NCBI GenBank assembly: GCA_963778385.1
Contig: CAVZUA010000006.1
Coordinates: 186,001 to 250,000, forward strand
From: DATARH01 sp963778385
GTDB lineage: Bacteria > Pseudomonadota > Alphaproteobacteria > ATCC43930 > CGMCC-115725
Direction of reading: 5' to 3'
Length of the DNA: 64,000 nucleotides
Shown here: one piece after another, positions 17,717 through 27,306 of the stretch
Layout: each line of letters begins with the position of its first letter
Position numbering within the stretch: the stretch's first letter is position 1
Made by a program: the position numbers and the translations under genes
Notes under the pieces: model-generated
Seen by the model: only the letters and a program-made list of their open reading frames with translations
Databases searched by the model: none
Told to the model about the DNA's origin: nothing

Positions 17717-18442
17717 ATGCCAGCCGATCTCAGATACCGTCGCGTGCTGTTGAAAATCTCCGGCGAGGGGTTGATGGGCGATCGCGACTACGGCCTCGAT
17801 CCGGTCGTGGTGGCTCGCATTGCCGACGAGATCAAATCGGTCCACGCGCTCGGGGTCGAGGTCTGCGTGGTGATCGGCGGCGGCAACATCTTCCGCGGCG
17901 TCCAGGGTGCGGCGGCCGGCATGGAACGCGCCTCGGCCGACTATATGGGCATGCTGGCGACGGTCATTAACTCGCTGGCGATGCAGAATGAACTGGAGCG
18001 GCGTGGGGTCGCGACGCGCGTCCAGTCGGCGATCTCGATGCAGTCGATCTGCGAGCCATATATCCGGCGGCGGGCGATCCGGCATCTGGAGAAGGGCCGC
18101 GTCGTGATCTTTGGCGCCGGCACCGGCAACCCGTTCTTCACCACGGATACGGCGGCGGCACTGCGCGCCTCGGAGATGGGGTGCGACGCCCTGTTGAAAG
18201 CGACCAAGGTCGACGGCGTCTACGATGCCGACCCGCATCGCGTGAGCGACGCCAAACGTTTCGATCGGCTCAGCTATCATGACGTGCTGGCGCGCGATCT
18301 TCAGGTCATGGACGCGGCGGCGGTCTCCTTGGCGCGCGAAAACCGCATCCCGATTCTGGTTTTTTCGATTTTCGAAGAGGGTGCGTTCGCCGAGGTGGTG
18401 CAGGGCAGGGGCCGCTTTACGATCGTCGAGGACGCCGCTTAG
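17717..18442 (+). CDS. pyrH: Uridylate kinase (UMP kinase)
   Basis: A 241-residue amino-acid-kinase fold enzyme that phosphorylates UMP to UDP in pyrimidine synthesis. Key motifs are VLLKISGEGLMG, VVIGGGNIFRG, the GTGNPFFTTDTAAALRA nucleotide-binding region and KATKVDGVYDADP. The ATG at 17717 matches homologues; the frame is open for 18 more codons. In E. coli-type PyrH, activity is controlled by GTP and UTP. It follows tsf by about 130 bases and precedes frr. Confidence 0.96.
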   Translation: MPADLRYRRVLLKISGEGLMGDRDYGLDPVVVARIADEIKSVHALGVEVCVVIGGGNIFRGVQGAAAGMERASADYMGMLATVINSLAMQNELERRGVATRVQSAISMQSICEPYIRRRAIRHLEKGRVVIFGAGTGNPFFTTDTAAALRASEMGCDALLKATKVDGVYDADPHRVSDAKRFDRLSYHDVLARDLQVMDAAAVSLARENRIPILVFSIFEEGAFAEVVQGRGRFTIVEDAA

Positions 18443-18520
18443 CGACCGCGAAAAAGCCAAATTCAGGGGGGCAAAGGCCAAGTTCAGGGACAAGAGCGGG
18501 CAAGCACAGGGAAGACAGCC

Positions 18521-19081
18521 ATGGCGGACGATGCATTATTGAAGGATATCCGGCGGCGGATGGACGGTGCACTCGAAGCGCTGCGCAAGGAATTTGCCGG
18601 TTTGCGGACTGGGCGGGCCTCCGCCGGGCTGCTCGAGCCGGTGACGGTCGATGCTTACGGCAGCGCGGTGCCGCTCAACCAGGTGGCCAACATCAACGTC
18701 CCGGAACCCCGTCTGATTACGGTGAACGTCTGGGACCGCGGCATGGTCAAGGCGGTCGACAAGGCGATCCGAGAGGCTGGCCTCGGTCTCAATCCGCAGA
18801 CCGAGGGCCAGACGATCCGCGTGCCGATCCCCGATCTCAATGAGGAGCGCCGGCGCGAGCTGACCAAGGTCGCCGCGAAATATGCCGAGGCGACCCGCAT
18901 TTCGGTGCGCAATGTGCGGCGCGACGGCATCGAAACCCTGCGCAAACAGCAAAAAGGCGGCGAGATTTCGCAGGACGAGGAAAAGAAACTCGAACGCGAT
19001 ATCCAGAACCTGACCGACGACCACATCAAGCGGGTCGACGAGACCTTGGCGCAGAAGGACAAGGAAATTCTCCAGGTCTGA
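18521..19081 (+). CDS. frr: Ribosome recycling factor
   Basis: A 186-residue RRF, which with EF-G splits post-termination ribosomes. The three-helix bundle and domain II are evident: ALEALRKEFAGLRTGRAS, LITVNVWDRGMVKAVDKAI and the conserved RISVRNVRRDG. ATG 18521 is the normal start, preceded by CAGGGAAGACAGCC. In the pyrH-frr gap GCCAAATTCAGGG (18456) and GCCAAGTTCAGGG (18477) form a small imperfect direct repeat. The stop overlaps the uppS start (TGATG). Confidence 0.97.
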   Translation: MADDALLKDIRRRMDGALEALRKEFAGLRTGRASAGLLEPVTVDAYGSAVPLNQVANINVPEPRLITVNVWDRGMVKAVDKAIREAGLGLNPQTEGQTIRVPIPDLNEERRRELTKVAAKYAEATRISVRNVRRDGIETLRKQQKGGEISQDEEKKLERDIQNLTDDHIKRVDETLAQKDKEILQV

Positions 19082-19818
19082 TGAGCTCGGACATTCCTCA
19101 GCCGCCGCATCCTCTGCCGCGGCATATCGCGATTATCATGGATGGCAACGGCCGCTGGGCGCAGGCCCGCGGCCTGCCGCGCATCGCCGGCCACCGGCGC
19201 GGCGCGGAAGCCGTGCGGCGCACACTGAGCGCTGCCGGCGAGCTCGGCATTCCCTATCTGACGCTGTTTGGCTTCTCGTCGGAGAACTGGAAGCGGCCGC
19301 TATCGGAGGTCGACGACCTGATGGGGCTGCTGCGCCATTATTTGCGCGGCGAGATCGCCGAATTGCATCGTAACGGCGTGCGTCTCAGGGTGATCGGCGA
19401 CCGGGCGCGCCTCGCGCCCGACATCGTCACGCTAATCGCCAACGCCGAAACGCTGACCCGCGACAATGCCGGAGTCAACCTGACGATCGCACTGTCTTAC
19501 GGTGGGCGCGCCGAGATCATCGCGGCGATGCGTACGCTGGCGACAAAGGCAACGGCCGGCGAGATTTGCCCGGAAGCGATCGACGAGCCGATGATCGCGC
19601 GGCACCTCTTTACCGCGGACATCCCCGATCCCGATCTGCTGATCCGCACCAGCGGCGAGCAGCGCATCAGCAATTTCCTGCTGTGGCAGTGCGCCTATGC
19701 CGAGCTGGTCTTCACCAAGACGCTGTGGCCGGATTTCGGCCGCGACGATCTGGAACGGGCGATTGCCGACTACGGCGGGCGCGAGCGGCGGTACGGAGCG
19801 TCGATTGGCTCCCGCTGA
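19081..19818 (+). CDS. uppS: Undecaprenyl diphosphate synthase (cis-prenyltransferase)
   Basis: A 245-residue enzyme that builds the C55 carrier lipid for peptidoglycan and O-antigen from FPP and IPP. HIAIIMDGNGRWAQARGLPR contains the catalytic D21; TLFGFSSENWKRP, and RTSGEQRISNFLLWQ with WPDFG, are the other conserved regions. Translation is coupled to frr by a one-base overlap. Its product works with the cdsA and dxr products next door: Dxr feeds the isoprenoid pathway. Confidence 0.97.
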   Translation: MSSDIPQPPHPLPRHIAIIMDGNGRWAQARGLPRIAGHRRGAEAVRRTLSAAGELGIPYLTLFGFSSENWKRPLSEVDDLMGLLRHYLRGEIAELHRNGVRLRVIGDRARLAPDIVTLIANAETLTRDNAGVNLTIALSYGGRAEIIAAMRTLATKATAGEICPEAIDEPMIARHLFTADIPDPDLLIRTSGEQRISNFLLWQCAYAELVFTKTLWPDFGRDDLERAIADYGGRERRYGASIGSR

Positions 19819-20638
19819 GCCAGTTAGATCTGAAATTGGGGCGCTGCGGCTGCGAATCCTCTCGGCGCTGGTTCTGGCGCCGCTGGCCATTGTTGCGATC
19901 TGGTTTGGCGGCTTGTTTCTCGCTGCGCTGATCGCCGCCGCAGCCGTCATCATGGCCTGGGAATGGGGCCGTTTGTGCGGCGGCACATCTCGGGGCGCGA
20001 CACGGCCGATCCTCATTGGCGTCGTCGCTGTCTCGGTGGTCGGCGCCGCGCTTTGGGGGATCGCCGCGGGGATGCTGCTCGCGCTGGCCGGCGCCATCCT
20101 CGTGTGGTGGGTCGCCTTGCATGACCATGCGGCCGCGCCGCTATGGCTGGCGGCGGGCGGGCTCTGGGTCGCGTTGCCGTGCATCATCCTGCTATGGCTG
20201 GTGCAGAGCGGCAATGCCGGCCGCGGCACGCTGCTGTGGATGTTCGCGGTGGTCTGGGCGACCGATATCGGCGCGTTCGCGGCGGGGCGGCGGCTGGGCG
20301 GCCCATTGCTGGCACCGCGCTGGAGCCCGCGCAAGACCTGGGCCGGGCTGATTGGCGGAATCATCTGCGCCGCGCTGGTCGGGTGGGCGGTCGCTGGTGT
20401 GCTCGGTGCAACCGCGGTGCTACCGCTGGTGTTAATCAGCGCAGGGCTTGCGATCATCGAGCAATTCGGTGATCTTGCGGAATCCGTGGCCAAGCGAAGG
20501 TTTGGGGTGAAAGACGCAAGCGGCCTCATCCCTGGACACGGCGGCCTCCTCGACAGGCTCGACGGCCTGCTGGCCGTGATTCCGGCGGTTGCCTTGCTGA
20601 GCCTGTTCGGTGGCGGAAGCGTGCTGACATGGCCGTAA
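19805..20638 (+). CDS. cdsA: Phosphatidate cytidylyltransferase
   Basis: A 277-residue polytopic membrane enzyme making CDP-diacylglycerol from phosphatidate and CTP. The C-terminal signature is present (SVAKRRFGVKDASGLIPGHG then GLLDRLDGLLA), as is WSPRKTWAGLIGG. The best start is TTG 19805, overlapping uppS by 14 bases; it gives LAPAEPVRSEIGALRLRILS before the first helix, and there is no ATG or GTG nearby in this frame. The end overlaps dxr by ten bases. The start is the uncertain part. Confidence 0.92.
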   Translation: MAPAEPVRSEIGALRLRILSALVLAPLAIVAIWFGGLFLAALIAAAAVIMAWEWGRLCGGTSRGATRPILIGVVAVSVVGAALWGIAAGMLLALAGAILVWWVALHDHAAAPLWLAAGGLWVALPCIILLWLVQSGNAGRGTLLWMFAVVWATDIGAFAAGRRLGGPLLAPRWSPRKTWAGLIGGIICAALVGWAVAGVLGATAVLPLVLISAGLAIIEQFGDLAESVAKRRFGVKDASGLIPGHGGLLDRLDGLLAVIPAVALLSLFGGGSVLTWP

Positions 20639-21861
20639 CGGCGCTCAACCGCGTCGAGGCCGTGCCGGAAAGGCCGCGGCGGGTCACGATCCTCGGCTCG
20701 ACCGGGTCGATCGGGCACAGCACGATCGACCTGCTGCTGCGCAACCGCGACGAATTTGCCGTCGAGGCGGTAACCGCCAATCGCAATGCGGCGCTGCTCG
20801 CTGAGCAGGCGAGGAAACTCGGCGCGCGCTTCGCGGCGGTCGCTGACCCGAACGAGTACGGCGCGCTCAAGGACGCACTGGCGGGCTCCGGGATCGAAGC
20901 AGGGAGCGGGCCCGAGGCGCTGATCGAGGCGGCGGAGCGGCCGGCCGATATGGTCATGGCCGGGATCGTCGGCTCGGCCGGGCTCCGGCCGACGCTTGCC
21001 GCGGTGCGCCGCGGGCGCATCGTCGCCTTCGCCAACAAGGAGGTGCTGGTCTGCGCCGGCAGCCTCTTTATGCAGGAGGTCGCGGCGCACGGCGCGACGC
21101 TGCTGCCGGTCGACAGCGAGCACAACGCGATCTGGCAGTGCTTTGATTTCGAGCGCGTCGAGGGCATCGAGAAGATCACGCTGACCTGCAGCGGCGGCCC
21201 ATTCCGCGAGAAGAGCGTCGAGCACATGCGCGATGCCACCGTCAAGCAAGCGGTCAATCATCCGACCTGGAACATGGGCGCGAAAATCTCGATCAACTCG
21301 GCCACCTTGATGAACAAGGGGCTGGAGATCATCGAGGCGCATCATCTGTTCAAGCTGCCCTCCGAGCGCATCGATGTGGTGATCCATCCGCAATCGGTGA
21401 TCCATGGTCTGGTGAGCTATCATGACGGGTCGGTGCTGGCGCATCTCGGCACCCCCGACATGCGCACGCCAATCGCTTATGTGCTCGGCTGGCCGAGCCG
21501 CACGGCGGCGCCGATGCAGCGCCTCGACCTGGCAGCGGTCGGCCGCCTGACCTTTGAGCCACCCGATCCGGGGCGCTTTCCGGCACTGCGCCTGGCGCGC
21601 GAGGCACTGGTGCAAGGTGGGGGCACTCCGACGGTGCTCAACGCTGCCAACGAGACGGCGGTGCACCACTTCATCAACGAACGCATCGGCTTTCTCGACA
21701 TCGCGGCGATTGTCGAGGAGACCTTGGCTGCCATGCCCGTCGGACCGCTTGCGTCGCTCGACGACGTACACGATATAGACCGTGAAGCCCGGGCGCTGGC
21801 GGCCGAGCTGGCCGCGCGACGCGCCCGAAATTATCCCGCCGCAAGCACGGATCCGCGATGA
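20629..21861 (+). CDS. dxr: 1-deoxy-D-xylulose 5-phosphate reductoisomerase
   Basis: A 410-residue MEP-pathway enzyme converting DXP to MEP with NADPH. The nucleotide-binding GSTGSIGHSTIDLL is at the N-terminus, ANKEVLVCAG and PVDSEHNAIWQC carry metal and substrate contacts, and CSGGPFRE with NHPTWNMGAKISINSATLMN forms the active-site loop. The gene overlaps cdsA upstream and rseP downstream (ATGA), so the block is translated as one unit. Confidence 0.97.
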   Translation: MAVTALNRVEAVPERPRRVTILGSTGSIGHSTIDLLLRNRDEFAVEAVTANRNAALLAEQARKLGARFAAVADPNEYGALKDALAGSGIEAGSGPEALIEAAERPADMVMAGIVGSAGLRPTLAAVRRGRIVAFANKEVLVCAGSLFMQEVAAHGATLLPVDSEHNAIWQCFDFERVEGIEKITLTCSGGPFREKSVEHMRDATVKQAVNHPTWNMGAKISINSATLMNKGLEIIEAHHLFKLPSERIDVVIHPQSVIHGLVSYHDGSVLAHLGTPDMRTPIAYVLGWPSRTAAPMQRLDLAAVGRLTFEPPDPGRFPALRLAREALVQGGGTPTVLNAANETAVHHFINERIGFLDIAAIVEETLAAMPVGPLASLDDVHDIDREARALAAELAARRARNYPAASTDPR

Positions 21862-23006
21862 GTTACCTGACACCGTTTGTTCACGGCGGGGTGTGGTATG
21901 TCGGCATTTTCCTGCTGGTGCTGACGATCCTCGTCTTTGTGCATGAGTTGGGGCACTACCTGATCGCCCGGCGCAGCGGGGTGCGGATCGAGGTCTTTTC
22001 GATCGGCTTCGGGCCGGAGCTGTTCGGCTGGTACGACCGTGCCGGCACGCGCTGGAAGTTCAGCGCCATTCCGCTCGGCGGCTATGTCAAGATGTTCGGC
22101 GACAGCGATCCCAGTTCCTCACTCGGCGTGTCGCGACTCGGCGAGATGACGGCCGCCGAGCGGCAGGTCTCGTTCCACCACAAGCGTCTGGGGCAGCGTG
22201 CGGCGATCGTCGGCGGCGGGCCGTTGGCGAATTTCGCTTTCGCGATCGTGGTCCTGGCGCTGCTCTTCGCGACTTACGGTCAGCCGTTTACCCCGGCGGA
22301 TGTCGGGCAGGTCCAGGCGGGCAGCGCCGCCGACAAGGGCGGCATCAAGGTCGGCGACGCGATCGTCAGCATCGATGGCGGTACCATCTCGCGCTTCGAG
22401 GATGTGCAGCAGGTCGTCCGCCTCAATCCGGGCGAGCCGATGACGATCGTGGTGCGGCGCGACGGCCAGCTCGTCACCTTGCACGTGACGCCGGCGCGTA
22501 CCGAGACGACCGACCGCTTCGGCAACCGCCATCACATCGGCCTGCTCGGGATCGGGCGTAGCGGGGTCGAATACGTCAAGCGCAATCCCATTGCCGCGGT
22601 CGGTCAGGCGTTCAGCGAAACTTGGAACCTGTCGACCTCGACGCTGCAGGCGATGTGGCAGATTGTCATCGGTACGCGGGCGAGCGATGAGCTCGGCGGG
22701 CCGCTGCGGATCGCGCAAATGTCGGGTGAAGTGGCCGAAGGCGGCGTCGTTCCGCTCCTTTGGTTCATGGCGGTTCTCTCGATAAATCTCGGCTTGATCA
22801 ACCTCTTCCCGGTGCCGGTGCTTGACGGGGGACACCTGCTGTTCTATGCCGCTGAGGCGATTCGCGGGAAGCCGCTGGGCCAGCGTGCTCAGGAATACGG
22901 TTTTCGGATCGGATTGGCCCTGGTGTTGACCCTGATGGTGTTCGCCACCTGGAACGATCTGGTCCACCTGAGGATCGTGGAGTTTGTGAAGGGTCTCGTG
23001 ACCTGA
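21858..23006 (+). CDS. rseP: Site-2 intramembrane protease RseP
   Basis: A 382-residue M50 zinc metalloprotease of the inner membrane. HELGH (H29, E30, H33) lies in the first helix, a PDZ domain occupies about residues 125-205 (AADKGGIKVGDAIVSIDGG), and the second metal motif NLFPVPVLDGGH is near residue 315. RseP cuts anti-sigma factors and clears signal peptides. Only one PDZ domain seems present, as in many alphaproteobacterial members. The position between dxr and bamA is classical. Confidence 0.95.
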   Translation: MSYLTPFVHGGVWYVGIFLLVLTILVFVHELGHYLIARRSGVRIEVFSIGFGPELFGWYDRAGTRWKFSAIPLGGYVKMFGDSDPSSSLGVSRLGEMTAAERQVSFHHKRLGQRAAIVGGGPLANFAFAIVVLALLFATYGQPFTPADVGQVQAGSAADKGGIKVGDAIVSIDGGTISRFEDVQQVVRLNPGEPMTIVVRRDGQLVTLHVTPARTETTDRFGNRHHIGLLGIGRSGVEYVKRNPIAAVGQAFSETWNLSTSTLQAMWQIVIGTRASDELGGPLRIAQMSGEVAEGGVVPLLWFMAVLSINLGLINLFPVPVLDGGHLLFYAAEAIRGKPLGQRAQEYGFRIGLALVLTLMVFATWNDLVHLRIVEFVKGLVT

Positions 23007-23055
23007 GGCTTGGGTCGGGTCGATCACGAGACAAAACAAGACTTGGGGTGGGGTC

Positions 23056-25569
23056 TTGCGGCATAGGGTGAGGAAGCGCTGGCTGACACCGGTTGCCGCG
23101 GCTATCGCCGTGGTCTGGCTGGTTCCAGCTATTGCGCAAAACCTGGTCGCGCCGCCGCCACCGACCCCTCCGCCGCCGCCCGCACCGCTGGTGCCGCCCC
23201 CGCCGCCGCCGTCAGCACCACGGCCGGCACCCGCGGCACCTCGTCCGATGCCGGTACATCAGCCGGTCGCACCGCGCCCGCCGGCGGAGCCGAGAGCGGC
23301 GCCGGTCAATCTCGGCACCATCTCCGATGTCCGCATTGAAGGCCTGCAGCGCATCGAGCCGGAGACGGTGCGGTCGTATCTGCTGCTGCAGAAGGGCGAT
23401 CAGTGGGATCCTGAGCGGGTCGACAGCTCGCTGAAGGCGCTGTTCGCGACGGGGCTCTTCGCCGATGTCAAACTCGACCGCGAAGGCAACGTGCTGGTCG
23501 TGCGGGTGGTCGAGAACCCGATCATCAACCGCATCGCGTTCGAGGGGAACTCCAAGCTCTCCGACAAGGACCTCAACGGGGAAATCCAGCTGCGGCCGCG
23601 CGTCGTCTATACCCGGACACGGGTGCAGAACGACGTGAAGCGCATCCTCGACCTCTATCGTCGGCACGAGCGCTTTGCGGCGACGGTCGAACCCAAGGTG
23701 ATCCAACTCTCGGAAAACCGCATTGATCTCGTCTTCGAGATCAACGAAGGGCCGTCGACCGGTGTGCGCAGCATCAACTTTGTCGGCAACAAGGAATTCA
23801 GCGATTCGAGCCTGCGCGGCGTGGTCGATACCAAGGAAAGCCGCTGGTACCGCTTTCTGTCGAATGCCGATACCTACGATCCAGACCGCATCACCTACGA
23901 CCGCGAGTTATTGCGGAAATACTACCTGTCGCAGGGTTATGCGGACTTCCGGGTGATCTCGGCGGTGGCCGAATTGACGCCCGACCGCGACGGGTTTGTC
24001 GTGACCTTCACGGTCGACGAGGGCGAGCGCTATCAATTCGGCAAGATTGACGTCGACATCAAGTTGAAGGACCTGCCGAAGGACGAGGTGCTGCCGTTGC
24101 TGAAGGTGCAGTCGGGCGACTGGTACGACGCCACCGCGGTCGAACGGTCGATCTCGATGCTGACGGACGTGCTCGGCAATCGCGGCTACGCCTTTGTCGA
24201 GGTCAAGCCGCAGATCACCCGTAATCGCGAAGACCGCACGATCGACATCACCTTCAACGTGCAAGAGGGGCCGGAAGTCTACGTCGAGCGGATCGACATT
24301 GTCGGCAACGTGCGCACGCTCGACAAAGTGATCCGCCGCGAAATGCGGCTCGTCGAGGGCGACGCATTCAACACCAACAAGATGACGCGCTCGAAGGAGC
24401 GCATCAAAAACCTCGGCTTTTTCAAAAAGGTCGAGACCAACAACGTACAGGGTTCCTCGCCGGATAAGACGGTGGTCACCGTGGAGGTCGAGGAACAGTC
24501 GACCGGCGAACTGTCGCTGGGCGTCGGGTTCTCGACGACCGACGGCCCGCTCGCCGATATCACGCTGCGCGAGCGCAATTTCCTGGGCCGCGGGCAGGAC
24601 GTCCGCATCGGCACGGTCGTGTCGTTTCGATCGCAACAGGTCAATCTGAGCTTTACCGAGCCGTATTTCCTCGATTCGAACGTCGCCGCCGGTTTCGACC
24701 TGTTCGAGATCAAGACCAGCCCGACTGCCTCGTTCTTTTCCGGTGTGGCCCCGACCTATCAGCAATTCTCGTATGGCGGCTCGCTGCGTGCCGGCTATCA
24801 GCTCACCGAGAACTTGCGCCAGACGCTGAAATATACGGCGCGGTCGGACGACATCACCGACGTCCAGGCCGGCGCCTCGCTGTTTATCGCCTTGCAAGCG
24901 GGCACCCACCTGACGTCGGAGGTCGGGCAGGTTTTGCTTTATGATCGGCGCGATAATCGAATCGATCCGACCAGCGGCTGGTACGCGTCGGTCGGCAACG
25001 ATTTTGCCGGTATCGGGTTCGGCGTCCAATATGTCCGCAACAAGCTGAGCGCGGGCTATTACTACCCGGTCGCGCCAGGCTGGACGCTGAGCTTCACCGG
25101 TGAAGTCGGCGACATTTTCGGCTGGGGCGGACAGCCGGTGCTGCTGCAAGACCGCTTCTTTGTCGGCGGCGACAATTTGCGCGGCTTCCAGCCGGCTGGT
25201 ATCGGCCCGCGCGACGTGGTTTCGCAGGACGCGCTGGGCGGCAACAAGTATTATGTCGCCTCGGTCCAGGAGAGCGTGCCGCTGGGCTTGCCGAAAGAAC
25301 TCGGCATCACCGGTCGGATTTGGACCGATCTCGGTTCATTGTGGGGCAACGACCAGAAGAACCTCGTTCTGACGCCGACGCAACTGGCCGCGGCCGGCGG
25401 GGTACAGCCGCAGGTGGTCGATACGGCGGCTATTCGCGTCGCCAGCGGGGTTGGCGTATCCTGGGCGTCGCCGGTCGGGCCGGTGCGGGTCGATGTTGGC
25501 GTGCCGGTCAGGCGTGAGAGCTTTGACAAGACGCAGTTCTTCCGAGTGAGTTTCGGTACAAAATTCTAA
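23056..25569 (+). CDS. bamA: Outer-membrane protein assembly factor BamA, with proline-rich N-terminus
   Basis: A protein of about 837 residues that folds beta-barrel proteins into the outer membrane. After a signal peptide ending AIAQ comes an unusual stretch of roughly 50 residues made of Pro, Ala and Arg/Val (about residues 30-82), then five POTRA domains starting at ISDVRIEGLQRIEPETV, and the C-terminal barrel with the VRIDVGVP-type lid strand and terminal F (FFRVSFGTKF). TTG 23056 is used as start, after a G-rich region; GTG 23068 in the same frame is possible. It is followed by skp after 13 bases. Confidence 0.95.
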   Translation: MRHRVRKRWLTPVAAAIAVVWLVPAIAQNLVAPPPPTPPPPPAPLVPPPPPPSAPRPAPAAPRPMPVHQPVAPRPPAEPRAAPVNLGTISDVRIEGLQRIEPETVRSYLLLQKGDQWDPERVDSSLKALFATGLFADVKLDREGNVLVVRVVENPIINRIAFEGNSKLSDKDLNGEIQLRPRVVYTRTRVQNDVKRILDLYRRHERFAATVEPKVIQLSENRIDLVFEINEGPSTGVRSINFVGNKEFSDSSLRGVVDTKESRWYRFLSNADTYDPDRITYDRELLRKYYLSQGYADFRVISAVAELTPDRDGFVVTFTVDEGERYQFGKIDVDIKLKDLPKDEVLPLLKVQSGDWYDATAVERSISMLTDVLGNRGYAFVEVKPQITRNREDRTIDITFNVQEGPEVYVERIDIVGNVRTLDKVIRREMRLVEGDAFNTNKMTRSKERIKNLGFFKKVETNNVQGSSPDKTVVTVEVEEQSTGELSLGVGFSTTDGPLADITLRERNFLGRGQDVRIGTVVSFRSQQVNLSFTEPYFLDSNVAAGFDLFEIKTSPTASFFSGVAPTYQQFSYGGSLRAGYQLTENLRQTLKYTARSDDITDVQAGASLFIALQAGTHLTSEVGQVLLYDRRDNRIDPTSGWYASVGNDFAGIGFGVQYVRNKLSAGYYYPVAPGWTLSFTGEVGDIFGWGGQPVLLQDRFFVGGDNLRGFQPAGIGPRDVVSQDALGGNKYYVASVQESVPLGLPKELGITGRIWTDLGSLWGNDQKNLVLTPTQLAAAGGVQPQVVDTAAIRVASGVGVSWASPVGPVRVDVGVPVRRESFDKTQFFRVSFGTKF

Positions 25570-25582
25570 CGTCGAGGTCGTA

Positions 25583-26248
25583 ATGGGTTTAAAGCGCGCC
25601 AAGCCTGCGCTGTGGGCTTGCCTGATCGGTCTTTGCTGCGGCGTCGGCAGTGCCTTCGCGCAGCAGGCCCCCGCCCCGGCGCCAGCCGCGCCGCCGACCA
25701 GCATGTCCGTGATGGTCGTCGACGTTCAGTCGCTGCTGCAGAACTCGAAGGCGGCCAAAATGGTGCGCGACCAGATCGAAGGCAAGCGCGCCGAATATGC
25801 CAAGGAGATATCGCGGCAGGAAGAGACGCTGCGACAGGAGCGCGACACGCTGCAAAAGCAGCAGGGCTCGCTGACCGCCGAACAGCTCAATAGCAAAGGC
25901 AGGGAGTTTCAGGCCAAGGTCAACGAGCTCGACCGCGACGTGCAGGCGAAGCGGCAGGCGCTCGAGCGGTCGAATGCCGATGCGCTGCAGAAAATCCAGG
26001 AAGCGATGGTCAAGATCATCACCGAGATCGCCAAGGACCGTAAGGCAAACCTGGTCTTTCAACGCAGCGAACTGGTGCTGTTCGATCAGGGGTTTGATGT
26101 GACGGACCAGGTGCTGACGAAGCTCGACGAGCAGATGCCGACCCTGACCGTCAACTTTGTCGCGCCCGTTGTGGCCGCCGGGCCCGATGGCGGCGCCGGC
26201 GGGCAGCCGGCATCGGCGACCAAGCCGGCACCGCCCAAGAAGAAGTAG
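25583..26248 (+). CDS. skp: OmpH/Skp family periplasmic chaperone
   Basis: A 221-residue protein with a signal peptide (ending GSAFAQ), a Pro/Ala linker and a Skp domain: MVVDVQSLLQNSKAAK, a long coiled-coil pair rich in Glu/Gln/Arg (about residues 60-135), and DRKANLVFQRSELVLF. Skp trimers carry unfolded outer-membrane proteins to BamA, the gene just upstream. A Gly/Ala/Pro/Lys tail (PAPPKKK) extends the C-terminus beyond the E. coli form. Confidence 0.92.
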   Translation: MGLKRAKPALWACLIGLCCGVGSAFAQQAPAPAPAAPPTSMSVMVVDVQSLLQNSKAAKMVRDQIEGKRAEYAKEISRQEETLRQERDTLQKQQGSLTAEQLNSKGREFQAKVNELDRDVQAKRQALERSNADALQKIQEAMVKIITEIAKDRKANLVFQRSELVLFDQGFDVTDQVLTKLDEQMPTLTVNFVAPVVAAGPDGGAGGQPASATKPAPPKKK

Positions 26249-26280
26249 CGCAGCGCCGCGGCCTGCCGGCGTTTCGGCTG

Positions 26281-27306
26281 ATGGCGGATTCCCGTTTTTT
26301 TCAGCGAGCCGGACCGCAAACGCTCGCGGCGTTGGCCGCGCTGAGCGGCGCTCGACTTGGCGTCGAGGCGGATGGCGAACGGCTGATCGAGGATGTCGCC
26401 CCGCTGGAGGCGGCTGGACCCGCGGACGTGACGTTCCTCGACAACCGCAAATATACGGACGCGTTTGTGAAGTCGCGCGCCGGCGCGGCCTTTGTCGTCG
26501 AGTTGATGGTCGCCCGCGCGCCGGCCGGGATGGCGCTGCTTGTCACCCGCGAGCCGTACAAAGCCTTCGCGCGCGCGGTGCAGGCGTTCTATCCGCCGGT
26601 GCCGGTCGTTCCCCATCGCGCGCCGAGCGCCATCATCGATCCGACCGCGAGCATCCCCGAAGACTGCGCGATCGGCGCCAATGTCGTCATCGAGACCGCG
26701 GTGAAGCTCGGCGCCCGTTGCGAAATCGGCGCGAATACGGTGATCGGCGCGGGGGTCGAGCTCGGCGACGATTGCCGGGTCGCCGCCAACGTCACGCTCA
26801 GCCACTGCCTGATCGGCGCCCGGGTGGTGCTGCATCCCGGCGTGCGCATCGGTCAGGCCGGGTTTGGCTTTGCGCCGGATGCGGGCGGGGCGGTCAAAAT
26901 CCCGCAACTCGGCCGGGTCATCATCGGTGACGATGTCGATATCGGCGCCAATACGACAATCGACCGCGGCTCGGGTCACGACACCGTGATCGGACCCGGC
27001 ACGATGATCGATAATCTCGTGCAGATCGGCCACAATGTGGTGTTGGGGCGCGGTTGCATCCTAGCCGGGCAGGTTGGGATTTCCGGCAGCACGAAGCTTG
27101 GCGATTTCGTGATGGCGGGCGGTCAGGCAGGGCTGGCGGGGCATTTGACTATCGGCTCGGGCGCGAAGATCGGTGCGCAGGCCGGGTTGATAAAGGACGT
27201 CGCCGCCGGGGAGACGGTGATCGGTAGCCCCGCGGTGCCGATCCTGGCGTTCTGGCGGCAGGTCGCGATGATACAGCGTCTCGCGCGAAAGAAGGACGGC
27301 GGATGA
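26281..27306 (+). CDS. lpxD: UDP-3-O-(3-hydroxyacyl)glucosamine N-acyltransferase
   Basis: A 341-residue lipid A enzyme adding the N-linked hydroxyacyl chain. The N-terminal uridine-binding domain (residues 1-105) is followed by a left-handed beta-helix of hexapeptide repeats (IGANVVIETAVKLGARCEIG and onward) and the NLVQIGHNVVLGRGCILAGQ region with the catalytic histidine. The stop overlaps the fabZ start (ATGA). Confidence 0.96.
   Translation: MADSRFFQRAGPQTLAALAALSGARLGVEADGERLIEDVAPLEAAGPADVTFLDNRKYTDAFVKSRAGAAFVVELMVARAPAGMALLVTREPYKAFARAVQAFYPPVPVVPHRAPSAIIDPTASIPEDCAIGANVVIETAVKLGARCEIGANTVIGAGVELGDDCRVAANVTLSHCLIGARVVLHPGVRIGQAGFGFAPDAGGAVKIPQLGRVIIGDDVDIGANTTIDRGSGHDTVIGPGTMIDNLVQIGHNVVLGRGCILAGQVGISGSTKLGDFVMAGGQAGLAGHLTIGSGAKIGAQAGLIKDVAAGETVIGSPAVPILAFWRQVAMIQRLARKKDGG

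Noticed and set aside
19432..21873. Very long open frame (about 813 codons) on the minus strand opposite uppS-cdsA-dxr
   Set aside because: It is the antisense of three well-recognised genes; in GC-rich DNA such shadow frames arise from codon-position bias. The translation has no motif.
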